A stretch of DNA of 64,000 nt, taken from Circinella umbellata. Lineage: Eukaryota; Mucoromycota; Mucoromycetes; Mucorales; Lichtheimiaceae. The translations under genes and the position numbers were made by a program. The stretch's first letter is position 1, and the number at the start of each line of letters is the position of its first letter. Shown in pieces: positions 10,632 through 22,355 of this stretch. Location of the stretch: the NCBI GenBank assembly GCA_025093555.1, contig JAIWNF010000041.1, forward strand, positions 372,001 to 436,000, written 5' to 3'. The notes below the pieces were generated by a model. It did no database searches, was not told the origin of the DNA, and worked only from the letters and a program-made list of their open reading frames with translations.

Positions 10632-13148
10632 TGTCTTTTCCTCAATTCCCCGATGGTCATATTAATCATGAAATTACATTTGACGAAGAAGGCTATGACA
10701 TGTTCATTGGATGGCAATTGGAACCAACTACCGAGAAGTTTACTCTTTTCCCCAGTCACGTGATCCGGAGATTAAGTTTTCAGAACCCAGAACAATTATT
10801 CTCCGGACCAAAAATAGTAACACCACCTAACTTTTTTTTTGTTATATTACTACTATTATTGCTATTATTTTATTAAAATGAATCCTACTACCATAACCAA
10901 CAACTCAACTTCCAGATTTTGTTCTAATTGTAAATGCATTCACTCAATTGAATTGTTTTGTGGCAAGTGCAATTTCTACAAAATGTGTATTACATGCCGA
11001 AATAAAAACAGTAATGTTGGCAAAGCGATCCCGGCTGAATTGCTTATTACTATGAGTGAAGCAATTGAATTAATTCCTTCTCACTATGACGATGATGAAG
11101 GCATAGAAATGGATGCAACAGAGTGGTTACTAGAGACGACAGATCAATTAGCTACTCAGTTGATGTATATATCAGTTTTGATGACAGCATGCAAGCCATA
11201 GATAATCAGGAACTGTTAACACACATCCCCACACGCGTTCAGGAACTTGATGGATACCATTACTATTAGAATTTTACAAGCGACACTTGGTTAAAGTATG
11301 GTAATTCATTTGTATGCTACTGCTCTTAAGACGCCGACACGCAGGAACAAGTCTTGGATGATCGTCGCAAGAGAATTCACACACAGGTGGAAACATACAA
11401 CTGTGGTAGGTTCATCTGAGAATTGATCGAGAGATGCTTTGAATACACATAAATATTGAGCACTCAACGGGCCAACGTGCTGCTCCTGTTATAACTGACA
11501 ACACAGTACATGAAAACATAAGAATTTATATCCAACAAAACTGTGCCAGGATGGATGCCCAAGACTTGTATCACGACATACTAGAAAGATTTCCCGGTGT
11601 GTTGGGTCGAATCCAACAATCACAGGTCTATTATTGGTGGAATCGCTCATTTGAGGATCAATATAGACTTCACCGTGATCAGTTTATTTCTGCTGGTATG
11701 CTTTTGGACAGAGCTGTGGATCAAGGCGTTATAATGGTAAGTTAATTTTGAAATAGGGATTTTAATGTACAGGCATTTTCGAACATGCTACACAATTGAA
11801 GGATGTAGTTGTCGAGATCACAAACTAGATAGTAACTTATTAAGAAAATAAACAAATAAATAAATGAATAAATAAAATAGATATTCAGACAATCATGTCA
11901 AAACTATTCTGCTTTGGGCTTTGTCATGCCTTTGTTTGCATCAATAACTACATTGGGGGATGTTGAAGAGTTTCATGTTGATTTAATATATAAAACAAAC
12001 CATACAGGTCATGAGCTTTTTGTAGTTGTTGCAACAGTGAAACTGACGAAAAGGCTAATGGATCTAAGAAAGAATTATTGGTGGTTGCATGGGTTGCTCC
12101 GTGGCAGAAAAAGGTGTGAATTTGTTTACATACATATGATTTTTGCTTTATGTTCATTTACTAATGTTCTTTTACACAGATATATTGAAACAAGAAGATA
12201 CTAATCTCGTTCCTGCATGTAATACATGTGTACTTAACGTTTTTGTCTGACCGTGGTGATTGTTATTTGTTTTTGCTTGTTACGTACTTGTAGGAGTGAT
12301 GTAAGGAACAAAGGTTGACCTGTTGCCTTTTTTTTATTACGTATGAATTCGAATCTTTATTTACTATTAGTCGCTGGCTCTCGTGGCTTAAGTTTGAATG
12401 CAGTTTTTATCCTAAACGTATCATAATTGATTGTAGTGCCACTGAAATGGATGCTATCTTGTCTACGTTTGGGACAGGAGTTCAAGTTCTGGTTTGTCAT
12501 TGGCATATTAGACCAGGATGGAAAAAAAATTAAACGGGTACGTTACCAACTTCAATAGTTTTTACATGAATGTATACATATACACTTTTTCTAACAGATC
12601 ATCATGATAGATTAAAAGCTCGATTAGTGCAGCAGATTCTAAAGTTTACGTAAAAAAGCCTATGTTCATTTAGGTTCACTGATGTATGCAAAGAATCTAG
12701 AAGAATTTGATGAAAAGTGGAACAAATTCAAACAGTATCACCTTGTTGAAGATATATCATTTTGTACGTACATGTTTCATTAATATTATCCTAGAAGGGA
12801 AAAGTGCGGTAAGGCGTGGCGAGAGTTATGTAATATTATCGAAACAAACCATAATTGTAAATTTTTATCTAATCTTTCAATCATGGTAGGGTGTTCACTT
12901 CCATACAAAGAATCTTACTGAATCTTTTTGACACAATCAATTTAAAACTCATTATTTTTTTAAAAAAAAAACAAGAAAACGTAGAATTGATTACACTGTC
13001 TGAAGTTGTTGATTATGCTTTCCAACAGTCTATATTGCAAGTGTTCCATGGATTCGAAGGCGTCAGTTTGACAAACGAAGAAAAAAACGGCGTAAAACAG
13101 CTTATAGACTTGGTGACAATGTTGCCACTCAAAATATCTTATTTGTAG
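10632..13148 (+). pseudogene. Second, decayed MULE-like transposase
   Basis: Coding blocks in order are: MSFPQFPDGHINHEITFDEE (10632 on); a zinc-ribbon-like region with FCSNCKC, CGKCNFYKMCITCR (10878-11200); MDAQDLYHDILERFPG (11551-11745) ending at a GTAAGT; the DDE core with EEFHVDLIYKTNHTGHEL (first Asp, about 11965); then RIIIDCSATEMDAILSTFG and VLVCHWHIRPGWKK (about 12415-12532); and C-terminal fragments to 13148. Stops and frame changes separate the blocks. The spacing D ... D-x-S-x-x-E followed by C-H-W-H is typical of fungal MULEs. It belongs to a different subfamily from the element at 4.1-7.0 kb. Termini were not found. Confidence 0.65.
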
Positions 13149-16099
13149 ATGCTCACAACGTAAGTAAAAATGCGTTATGCTGATTGTTTTGTGTTCTAAT
13201 AATTATCGAATAATCTATTGTGTGTAGAATCGTTCAAGCAAAAAATATTTATTATGAATTTGTTGTTGTTCGAGAAGACGCTTTGCATTATTGTGTACCT
13301 GTCCTGACTTTTATACTAATCGTATACTATGTACGTGCGTAAACATATTTTTCTTTGTAATCGAGTCCACGATATTCTGCTCCATCATGTTAGTACCTCT
13401 TGTTCAAGACAGCCTGTTAGATCTGTTAATGAAGGTGATACGTAATAAAAAAAATTAAAGAAATTCGTTTATAACAGCTCAGAAATAATATTGTATCAAA
13501 ATAACGTCGCCAGTAGAAATGTTAAATCGTACTTTATTGAATAGGACGCGAGATCAGTTAGAAGATTGTAAGCATAACAACACAAAATTTAACAAAATGT
13601 TACAGATCCAAGAAATCCAGTTAGAAAACGAAAATAAATAATAATATATAATAAAAGACAATTTAATCACTTCACGTTTAATATATAAATATAAAAAAAA
13701 TAAAATAAAGAATTTTTCTCCTGAAACCGTGTGGCTATGAATACGATTGAATTTGACTGTACGTAATATATGCTAAAAGTGTTAATACGTCCTATATGGT
13801 GCATGAAAAATTATGGATGCAAGGTTTATTGATGATGAGTTTTTTGATGTTTTTTCTTTTAAATAATGTGGTACAATTGGAATCGTAGAGTGAATAAATC
13901 TCCAAGAAATATAAGAGATCGATGAAATGAATATAAGTAACGAAATAAAAGAGAGATGACCAGGAAAAACATTATTCGCATAAAATAAAGAAGGGTTATT
14001 CAATTTTCGATCCTTTGCAGAGAAAACCCATTTTTCACATCCATAATCATTAGTCATGAATTCAAATGAGTGCGACATATACTATATATGTTCTAATGGT
14101 TTATGTGTGATGGATGCGTCTCTACTGTACAGTAAAGTTAGAAATATCTTGTCGAAACAGAAAAAAAAAGAAAAATATGTTTAAAAAAGTTATTTGGTGT
14201 ATTTATAAATGAATTGAAAGTGGTATTATTCTAGTGGTAGTTAATATAGTACCAGAACTCAACTTATTTACGACAAGCTATAAAATTGTGTTAGTTTTTA
14301 TATCAATTTATTATCGAAGAAAGAGAGATGCACTCTGTCTCATTGGCGAATCAGACATTTTCTATTTCTTTTGGTTCAACTCAGATAAACGTAAAAAAAT
14401 ACGTTTCTACTTTTCGCAAACTTTAAATATTTATACAATAGTTCCATCGGCAAACAATAGTTTTATGTATGTATACTTATATAGAGATAATATCTATCTG
14501 ACATCGTCATTTTAATTCTAAATTATCAACTGTGAATAGTTACTTGTAGTAAATAGTAACATAGGCAATTGCGTTGATTGCTCTTCTTACGTTATCTCGT
14601 CATATAATAAGCGTATATTATATGTTTGGCATGTATGTCAGAGCATCACATACTATATATCTGAGTCAAAACGTTACGGAGTTAATGAGGTATCAAGCTA
14701 TTACGTAGATTATGTTTGTTGCTGATCTGTTTCACATTTTAAAAGTCCTTGTTCTCCTATACATTATCAGTAACAATATTTTATAATAATATACGCACGA
14801 GAACAATTTGTTTATTATTTACATACTACTGATTGTTGTTTATGAGCAGTATAAAATAAATAATTCACGTTGACGTGTATATAAGAGGCTTATTATCCAG
14901 AGTTTGAATGAATAGTTTTTTTCTTGCTTTAACTTTATCCTACGAATACATACGTATATTTGTTTTTAATCTTTTAATTAAATAACAAAGATGATATTGT
15001 GATATTGGGCTTTTCTACCGTATATTAGAAATTTTGCACCATATATTTATACTATATACCTATTAATATCTAATTTTGTTTGTTTATTTATTTCTTGTCA
15101 ATCGTTTCAGTTTGGTCACCCTTTTTTGATGCATTTGAGGGGCCTTTTTTTTTGCCCACAACAAAAAAAAAGGAGTAAATAACGTAGTGTTATATATATA
15201 GTTCCGAGGAACAATAAGGATTGATAACCTACTGCTCTTATTACTGCTGCCACAATATAAATATATATCTACGTAGGTGCAAATGTTTAATTCTTCTCTT
15301 CATATTATTTGAATACGTACATATCATATAATGGAAGGAAACCCCCGTTTCCGTTAAAACGCAACAATAATATGAGAAAGATGCATCTTTTTTTTACTAC
15401 AGTAATGTTAAATATATAGCAGTCAAATATGGAGCATGCATTTGTTTAGCCACGTTATATAGAAATATTTTAACTAATTTCTCACTTCTTCTGTATTACA
15501 ATACATCAGACGCTGCAATGATGGATCTTCAGATATATGTACGTATCTATAACTATTGACAAGGGCTATTAAAATGGTACAGGGGTCGCTACTATTATTA
15601 CCATGAATAAAGAAGGAGTAGATAGGCTTCTAATATATATTTATTGATAATTTTTTCTTTATACTTTTTGTATTGAATTAATAAACGTAATCTCATGTTT
15701 ATAATAGGAAAGATAAATCATACGCTAATCAGGCAGTTATTTATTATTGAGACATTTTATCTTACTACATACTGTTATTATAACTATTATTATCAAAAAA
15801 AAAGAAAATCGTCGATTCGAATGATTTGATCCCTTTAAATTTTAAAAAAGTGCTCGGATATTTCCGGGAACGTCTTATGACGCTTTGCAGAGAAAAAGTA
15901 GTTTCCAAGAATAGGATAACCCTTATGCATTAATGTTGTGAAAGAAATTTCTTGCTTGTGCGCGCGCGGAAAAAAAGAAAAAGAAAAAAAAAGTCTTATG
16001 TATTTATTCTCTAATTTTTCTTTCGTATTTTACTTTCTTTCCGTTTCCCTCCCCTTTTTTTACATCTTTTCAGTCCATTGATAAATAAATTAAATAAAA
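13149..16099. other. AT-rich intergenic DNA
   Basis: No gene was recognised. The first 500 bp may be the tail of the decayed MULE. The minus-strand open frame at 13782-14078 and the plus-strand one at 14234-14515 have no family resemblance and AT-driven composition. Just before 16100 there is a pyrimidine-rich tract ending in TTTTCAG (about 16072), compatible with a 5'-UTR intron or a CT-rich promoter of the next gene. Confidence 0.45.
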
Positions 16100-16586
16100 A
16101 TGAATGCTACTACTACTGCTGCGATACAATATTCTACAATCCATCATCGAGCATTTATTGGTGGAGCACTAAGTCTTACTGCTGGTTTAGTTGTTGGTAC
16201 AGCAAGTTTTCTTGGATTTAGTGATAGTATTGCTGCACAAGTACTTACAAAATGTATGACAAGTTGGATAGGTATGTTAAGTTTTCTCCTCTTAAACAAT
16301 ATGATACGTAATAATCTTATTATCGTGAATATCTAACTAAAAAAATCATTCATCCGTTACATGAATTATATTATTTATTATTACAACAGATACTATCACC
16401 TACCATAAATTATTTTCAAAACTTTTAACAGAATCTACAGAATCACATTCTAATGGACCTCTCAATCATCTTCGATTACTCAACAAGAATGCACCGGAAT
16501 CATTATCTACACTATCAGCATCATTACCAACACGATCAACTGCTACAACTTCCCCGTTATTATTTGTTCATAGTCGATGTACATGA
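16100..16586 (+). CDS. Unrecognised 122-residue protein with a membrane segment, two exons
   Basis: The ATG has an A-rich context (AAAAATGAAT). Exon 1 (16100-16271) encodes MNATTTAAIQYSTIHHRA followed by a hydrophobic Gly/Ala-rich segment at about residues 19-43, compatible with one membrane helix. A GTATGT donor at 16272 and a CAACAG acceptor ending at 16389 frame a 118-bp intron. Exon 2 (16390-16586) continues in frame with DTITYHKLFSKLL and a Ser/Thr/Leu-rich tail ending SRCT and TGA. The coding length is 369 nt. I found no family resemblance. The clean splice sites, frame continuity and low-complexity but non-random tail support a real gene. A mitochondrial or ER location is possible but not shown. 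Confidence 0.6.
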
Positions 16587-19500
16587 TGAAAAAAGCTGAA
16601 TAATCAAATCCAAAAGACGATTGCAGTTCTTTGGTGGTTGGGTTCTGTTTCACTATTATCATTATTCCTTACAACCAATATTATTTGGTTTATTCCGTAT
16701 TCAACAAACCAAAAAAAAAGAAAAGTTGTGACAATCCCTTCTTTTTTTCCTTCTTTTCTTTGGTTTGGTTGGTTCATACTATTACTTCTTCCACGGGAAC
16801 ACCTCCTTATCTACAAAACTTATTATAAATAATGCTTGGAAGTTAATAGTTATAACAATTAATATTTGCACATGGTATGACAATAAGATTGTCATCTTTC
16901 ATATTTCATTTTACCCTTTTAGTTTACCCTTTCTTTCAATAATTCTCCATACGTTCTTGTATATATATATATATATGTTTTATTATATAATTATTTTGCG
17001 ACAAATAATCAAGAACCAAAAATCATTTGTACTGTATATAACATATGTAATTGAAAAATATATGTACGAATTATAGAATAACGTACAGACACATCTGTTT
17101 CTTATTTGTTTGCTTCATAATCAATAAGTGTGACTGTATCATATTTTACTATTTCTTTGTTCTGGCCCTTTCGATTTACTCCTAATTCTTTTTGTTCTCT
17201 TGAACAAGTATAAATATATTTAACTATCCCCTTCTTTTTTAAAGATATACATTTATACATTATATTACTACTATTTAACATAGTGTTATTCAATTCACCT
17301 TTTACCAATATATTTTTATTATTACGTATTCTCAAGAGAAAAAAATATCTCATGATTCCAATCCATTATAGTACCGTACATAAATCTGCATATTATTTAA
17401 TTAATCATAATTAAATATAAACCTGATCATAATAATAGTCGACTCGCACTTTATTTTCTGTAATGAAGTGTAGCTAAGACATACCTTTTGTTTGTTTATT
17501 TTGATTTTTTTTAATTACGCATATATAAAGATATATTGCATAAAATATTGCTTAAATAAAATGTCAATATCCGCATTGTGTAGATCAACAAATATGCATT
17601 CCGTGAGGTAGTTAAGGTAAGAAAAAAGAGAAGAAGAAAAAGGGATCACTCGTTATGCGTTAAAAAAAACGAAAGAAAGAGGAGTTCATTCAGATATGTA
17701 TAAACACCAATAGCAACCGGTTGTTTGGATATATATGCGTGCCACGCTGCATGAATAGTCAGTGACCAAGGAACCCTAAATAATAGGAGTAATGACCTAA
17801 TTTGAAGCGAGCAAATTAATAATTGAAAATCCGATGTATATATATCATTCTTCTTCGATGACAGCATTTTATACATGTATGATAATTTGAAAAAGAGAAT
17901 ATTATTATGAACAACAGAATTACTAGTGCATAATAAATCGTATCTCTCCTTTATGTGTACTGGTACTGTATTGCTCTTTTTCGTTTGATAAGCAATATAT
18001 AAATAAAGTAAAATATTGTATAATAAAATAGTACGTAGTTGTAATTTGAGCAACAATAATAAATAACAAGAAGTTCGTATTGAAATAAGATGATAACGAT
18101 ATATAGACAGTACTATGAATAATTTACAAGCAGTAGTATATAGTAGTAATAGAAAAGTGCTTAAGAAGATGAAGAAGCAGAAGGGCTGTAATGATAAAAC
18201 TGTAATAATCATGGCTGGAAAACCAACAAACAGAGAAAAGAGCCAGTAATCGACGAGAAAGAAAAGAGATAGTGATATAGAGTATATAATTAATAGATGT
18301 TAGATAGTTTAGTTGATAGTACGTAATAACCATAATAAAGTTAAAAGATATATAATAATGTTAGTTTGGGCACCGTTTAATAATACAGTAACAACAACAA
18401 TCTATTTATCATTTATAACTTGATCAAATACTCCTTTTCTTCTGAATTTTTCTGGCGTTGAAATCTTCTTCAGAATTAGGAGCAGGATTGACGCATTTAT
18501 AGCGGATAGTACTGATGTTGTTGTTGCTACTGTTCTTTAAGAAAACAGTTTAAACTCTTCTTCACAGTATATATTATCAAATGTATGAGATGTAATCAGG
18601 TCAAGTATCACAATATATGCTTTGATTCAATTCACAACACATATGTTCTGCATTAATCTTATCGTTTAATTATATGATAGCTTTTGGAGGCTTCAAAAAG
18701 TCATTTTTAGTACTCCAATTGTTTGTACAATATGGGCTGCTCCTCTAATTAAATCTACCTGAGAACTAGCGGTACATAAAGCAATTTTTTTTCAGATTCA
18801 ACAGCATGTATTACTGTATGTCTTTTTATTGTATGTCTTTTTATTGAACTTGATCTCCTGCTGATACTTAATTGTTATCTTTTCAATACTAGCGCTGTTT
18901 TCATAGAATTCAAGTTGTCATGTGGTAATAAGTATTTGTAAAAGCATGGTCTTTAAATTTTTAGTACACTTGACACAAATACTAAATAACTTTAAAAAAC
19001 GCGTCTTTTGAGCAAAACGTTTATCATCTCACTTATTAAATAACCAACTGATGAATGTGTGATAGAATGCGAGCTACTTTTTGACTGCGATAAATATATT
19101 TTTGACTGAAAATACCGGAATTGATGATATATATATGATAATGGACTGTGTCATAACGTACCTTAAGTGTTATCGTCTTAAGTTCATTTTTTGTGTTACC
19201 GTATATGAATTTGTATAATCACCATTGCGATCATCAATAAGTGTGGTGTTCCACACATTGAAGATTGTCTGTAATTTAGCCATAAAACCAACTATATGTT
19301 CAACTTGGCGTTTTCACTGTATTGTAACATAACTGTTAAAGATATAAAATAGCTGTTCTATGAAATACAAGAAAGAAAAGATGCATAACTGAGTTCTCAA
19401 AGCATGCTATATATGAACAGACCCGAAATTAATAGTAATTTGATAATAATTGAATATCCCCACTACTGTAGAGATGATGTTTTTACTTTTTAATTGTGAA

Positions 19501-20633
19501 GTTATATGATAGACTTTTATCAATATTTTTATTGCTTTTGAAATAATAAGTATCAAACGACCCAATACGTAAAAAGAAAATGTGGTGCCTGAAGAATATA
19601 AAGTTATTTTCTGACTTTAATAAGAACTTTATAACTCATAACTTGAATAACCTTTTTTTATAAAAATAAATCTTTTGCGTGTACATATAAGAATATATTT
19701 TGTAATTATCTTTTCATATTTCTCCACAATATACAGAGCTCCTAAATTATATTTTATAAGTATTAATGACGTTAATAGATATTTTTATCCATATTTTACC
19801 TCCCTCTTACGTACGGCATTCAAAGATGGGATCATTGCAATTGGATATGTGTAAAAGTCCATCGTACGAATCCTATTTTGCAATCCATTATTTTTAAAAC
19901 GTTTCATTCCATTTCATTTTGCTTTTTTTTTTTTAAAAAAAAAAAAGAGTACTACTCTTACGAGGATGTGCGTCGTTGCCTATGTATATAACGTCTAGGT
20001 ACTGTTGAGTTTGGGGTTTATAATGGTTAGCAATACAATTGGGTTAACAAAAAGATTAGACTTAAAAGTTATCGAATAACATAATTTTCGGAATTGATCA
20101 AAAGAAAGAAAGGCTAGGCTTATGTTTTTATGAGAGTAAAGTATTAAATGTGGGACTTATTTTAGGCCAAACCACAAAAGAGGGAGATTTCACGTGGAAC
20201 TATAATCAGTTTTCCAAAAAGCGGATATAAAAGTACCTTATAAAGATAAATAGCTAAGCTAAAACTATTTGATCAAATCGATCCTATTTATACTAGTTAA
20301 TAATTATATAAGCTATTTAATAATCGTTGATGTTTCTTGTTAATTATTAAAATATTTAATCATTGATTATGTTTCTTTATCATTAGCGTCCACCAATGAA
20401 ATTCAATCTTAGTTTCGTCAAATTATTATGTTTATTATTACTGCAATTTACCCAGATGACAATAAAAGAAAAATATAAGAGGAGGGGTGTCTTTTTTTGT
20501 GAACGTAACGGCACATCCGGAGAGGGCATTATGATAGGAAGGGAATATATCAAGAGCAAAAAAAAACTATTGAGAACATGTCCCACGTTTTTTATATAGT
20601 TATGAATTTTATCTAGTATCCGACCCCAATCAA
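16587..20633. other. Long AT-rich intergenic region
   Basis: Mostly featureless DNA with TA runs (about 16963-16980). One short coding-like patch on the minus strand is listed separately (18424-18540). The 188-codon minus-strand frame at 17646-18212 is Leu/Tyr/Ile-rich throughout, as AT-rich non-coding DNA often is, and is not called. Confidence 0.4.
18424..18540 (-). pseudogene. Possible last-exon fragment, unrecognised
   Basis: The frame encodes an Asn/Ser run, ISTIRYKCVNPAPNSEEDFN and then a basic end RKIQKKRSI with TGA. Composition is protein-like and unlike the surrounding AT-rich frames. A stop lies directly upstream in the same frame and no clear splice acceptor was found. Confidence 0.2.
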
Positions 20634-20997
20634 TTAATCACCCAATTCCTCAACGACATTAACACACGAACCGGGATCGATACCTTCGTTGTAAACAGCG
20701 ATAAAGACAGCCTGGGTGGTCTTGATCATATAGAAGCCAATTTTATCATCTTTTGTTCCGTAATTACTACGGTCATCAGCACGCGTAATAACGTATTTAA
20801 CATCCGCGCACTTGGACACCCGAGCTTCAGAGTGGGCCAGAGCTATCTAAGCCGTCAATGATATCAAGAATTTCAGTATAACCAACCTTGAAAGAAGGAG
20901 ACGCAGCATATTGAGCACCACTCAAACCAAAGATCACGGTTCGACTAACTTTGCCAGGACCAATAAGACTACCATCAATGCATCATTACCAAGACAT
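20634..20997 (-). pseudogene. Intronless profilin pseudogene
   Basis: Profilin binds actin monomers and poly-proline and promotes filament growth at the cortex. On the minus strand the frame opens M-S-W and then has TAA and TGA where profilins have the residues between MSW and the conserved Asp. It continues CIDGSLIGPGKVSRTVIFGL and GAQYAASPSFKV. It shifts frame near 20845, and resumes through ITRADDRSNYGTKDDK and VFIAVYNEGIDPGSCVNVVE, ending a few residues short of the usual C-terminus. The length (364 nt) fits a full-length profilin coding sequence with no intron. Stops, frameshift and lack of introns suggest a processed or decayed copy; a functional gene should exist elsewhere. Confidence 0.8.
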
Positions 20998-22355
20998 GAT
21001 TTATTATATGAAGCTTTAAAACGTAATAGAACAAATAAAGAGATGGAAAAGTTCTCCGTCTATGCAATCTTCTTTTTTATATAAAAAAAGCTGTCCAAAA
21101 GAAAAACTTTACTACGGCGCATAAACTTGTAATCTCATTTTAAGAATTATCTCTTTACTAAAAAAAAAAGTAAATGATTATCCCTAATAATTATGCATCA
21201 AGAAAGCTGTAGCAACATATTGAGTTTCAGCCGAATCTTTGATGAAGGCTCTACATCATTATTCGAGACAAGTATTGATGTGCATTGTTTACCCCCTTTC
21301 TTTTTCCTTTTCCCTTGTATCTGATATCGTTCATTATTGTTATATTATCTAGTATATTCATACCACCATTATTTTTCTCGTTTTACTTCGACCAAATAAA
21401 GAAAAAAATGATTACACAATGCACATCAATACGAAGTCGAAGAATATGCATAATATTATGTTGCGTAAACTTTAAAATGTTTAAAGAGGAGCTCTTGTAA
21501 ATTTTTAGTGTCACCATAAAAATCGGTTAACATCCTCCGAGGATTATCTAGTAACTAATTTATTGCGTCGATGTTCATTGATAATAATATCGTTATTTTC
21601 AATGCCATTTACTGTTATATGCTATCCGAAATGTATTTTATTAATCAAGAGTCAAAAATAATAATGAGATTATTCTTTTGATTTTTTTTTGAAAGTTGAT
21701 CTTCATGTTAAACAAAAATTAACAAAGTCGAAAGAAACGGAAAGATGAAATGACATTTACAACCGAACGATTCACATGGTGTCTTGGTTTTTTTTATCTA
21801 TGTATATGGTTACTAGTATACATAAAGAAACTAAAAAGGTATTAAAGACCCATGCTACTCTGAACAAGAAAGCGAATATAACAAAATGCAAACGCATGCG
21901 TATTTAGGTAATATCTAAAGCCGCTAAGTAAAAGGTTGTTTAATCTTTGAATAGTTATGCGACTGCTTCAAACAATAATAAAAACTTAAAATAAAAAACT
22001 ACATAGTGTGCTTTTTAAACCTTGACGATATTGTCGCTATGCTTTTATTTATAGTTTATGTTATTTGTGCTTCATACCCCCTAACTTTGTTAAAGAGCCT
22101 AAACGCCCATCACCAAAACGTTTTCACGCCGGAGTATTAAGAAAATTATAATGACACCTTGTTTTTTATATTCAGTCGTCATTCATCTTTTTTTTTTCTA
22201 CCTTTGCTTTTCACCTCAAACAAATCTATTCAAACACTGGACTTTATCTTTTTACCTTGATTTTATGGTAAACACTATATGTTACCGTAATCAAAGCTCT
22301 CACTTTCCTTATTAAAAAAACCGATTGTTGATCAACGAAACTAGTATATAAAAAA
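20998..22355. other. Intergenic DNA upstream of the HET gene
   Basis: No gene was recognised. A possible TATA element (AGTATATAAAAAA) lies about 10-20 bp before the HET start codon, and a pyrimidine-rich stretch at about 22180-22260 may be its promoter region. Confidence 0.4.

Noticed and set aside
17646..18212. 188-codon minus-strand open frame, Leu/Tyr/Ile-rich
   Set aside because: Composition is what AT-rich non-coding DNA gives, with no motif, splice signal or neighbour support.
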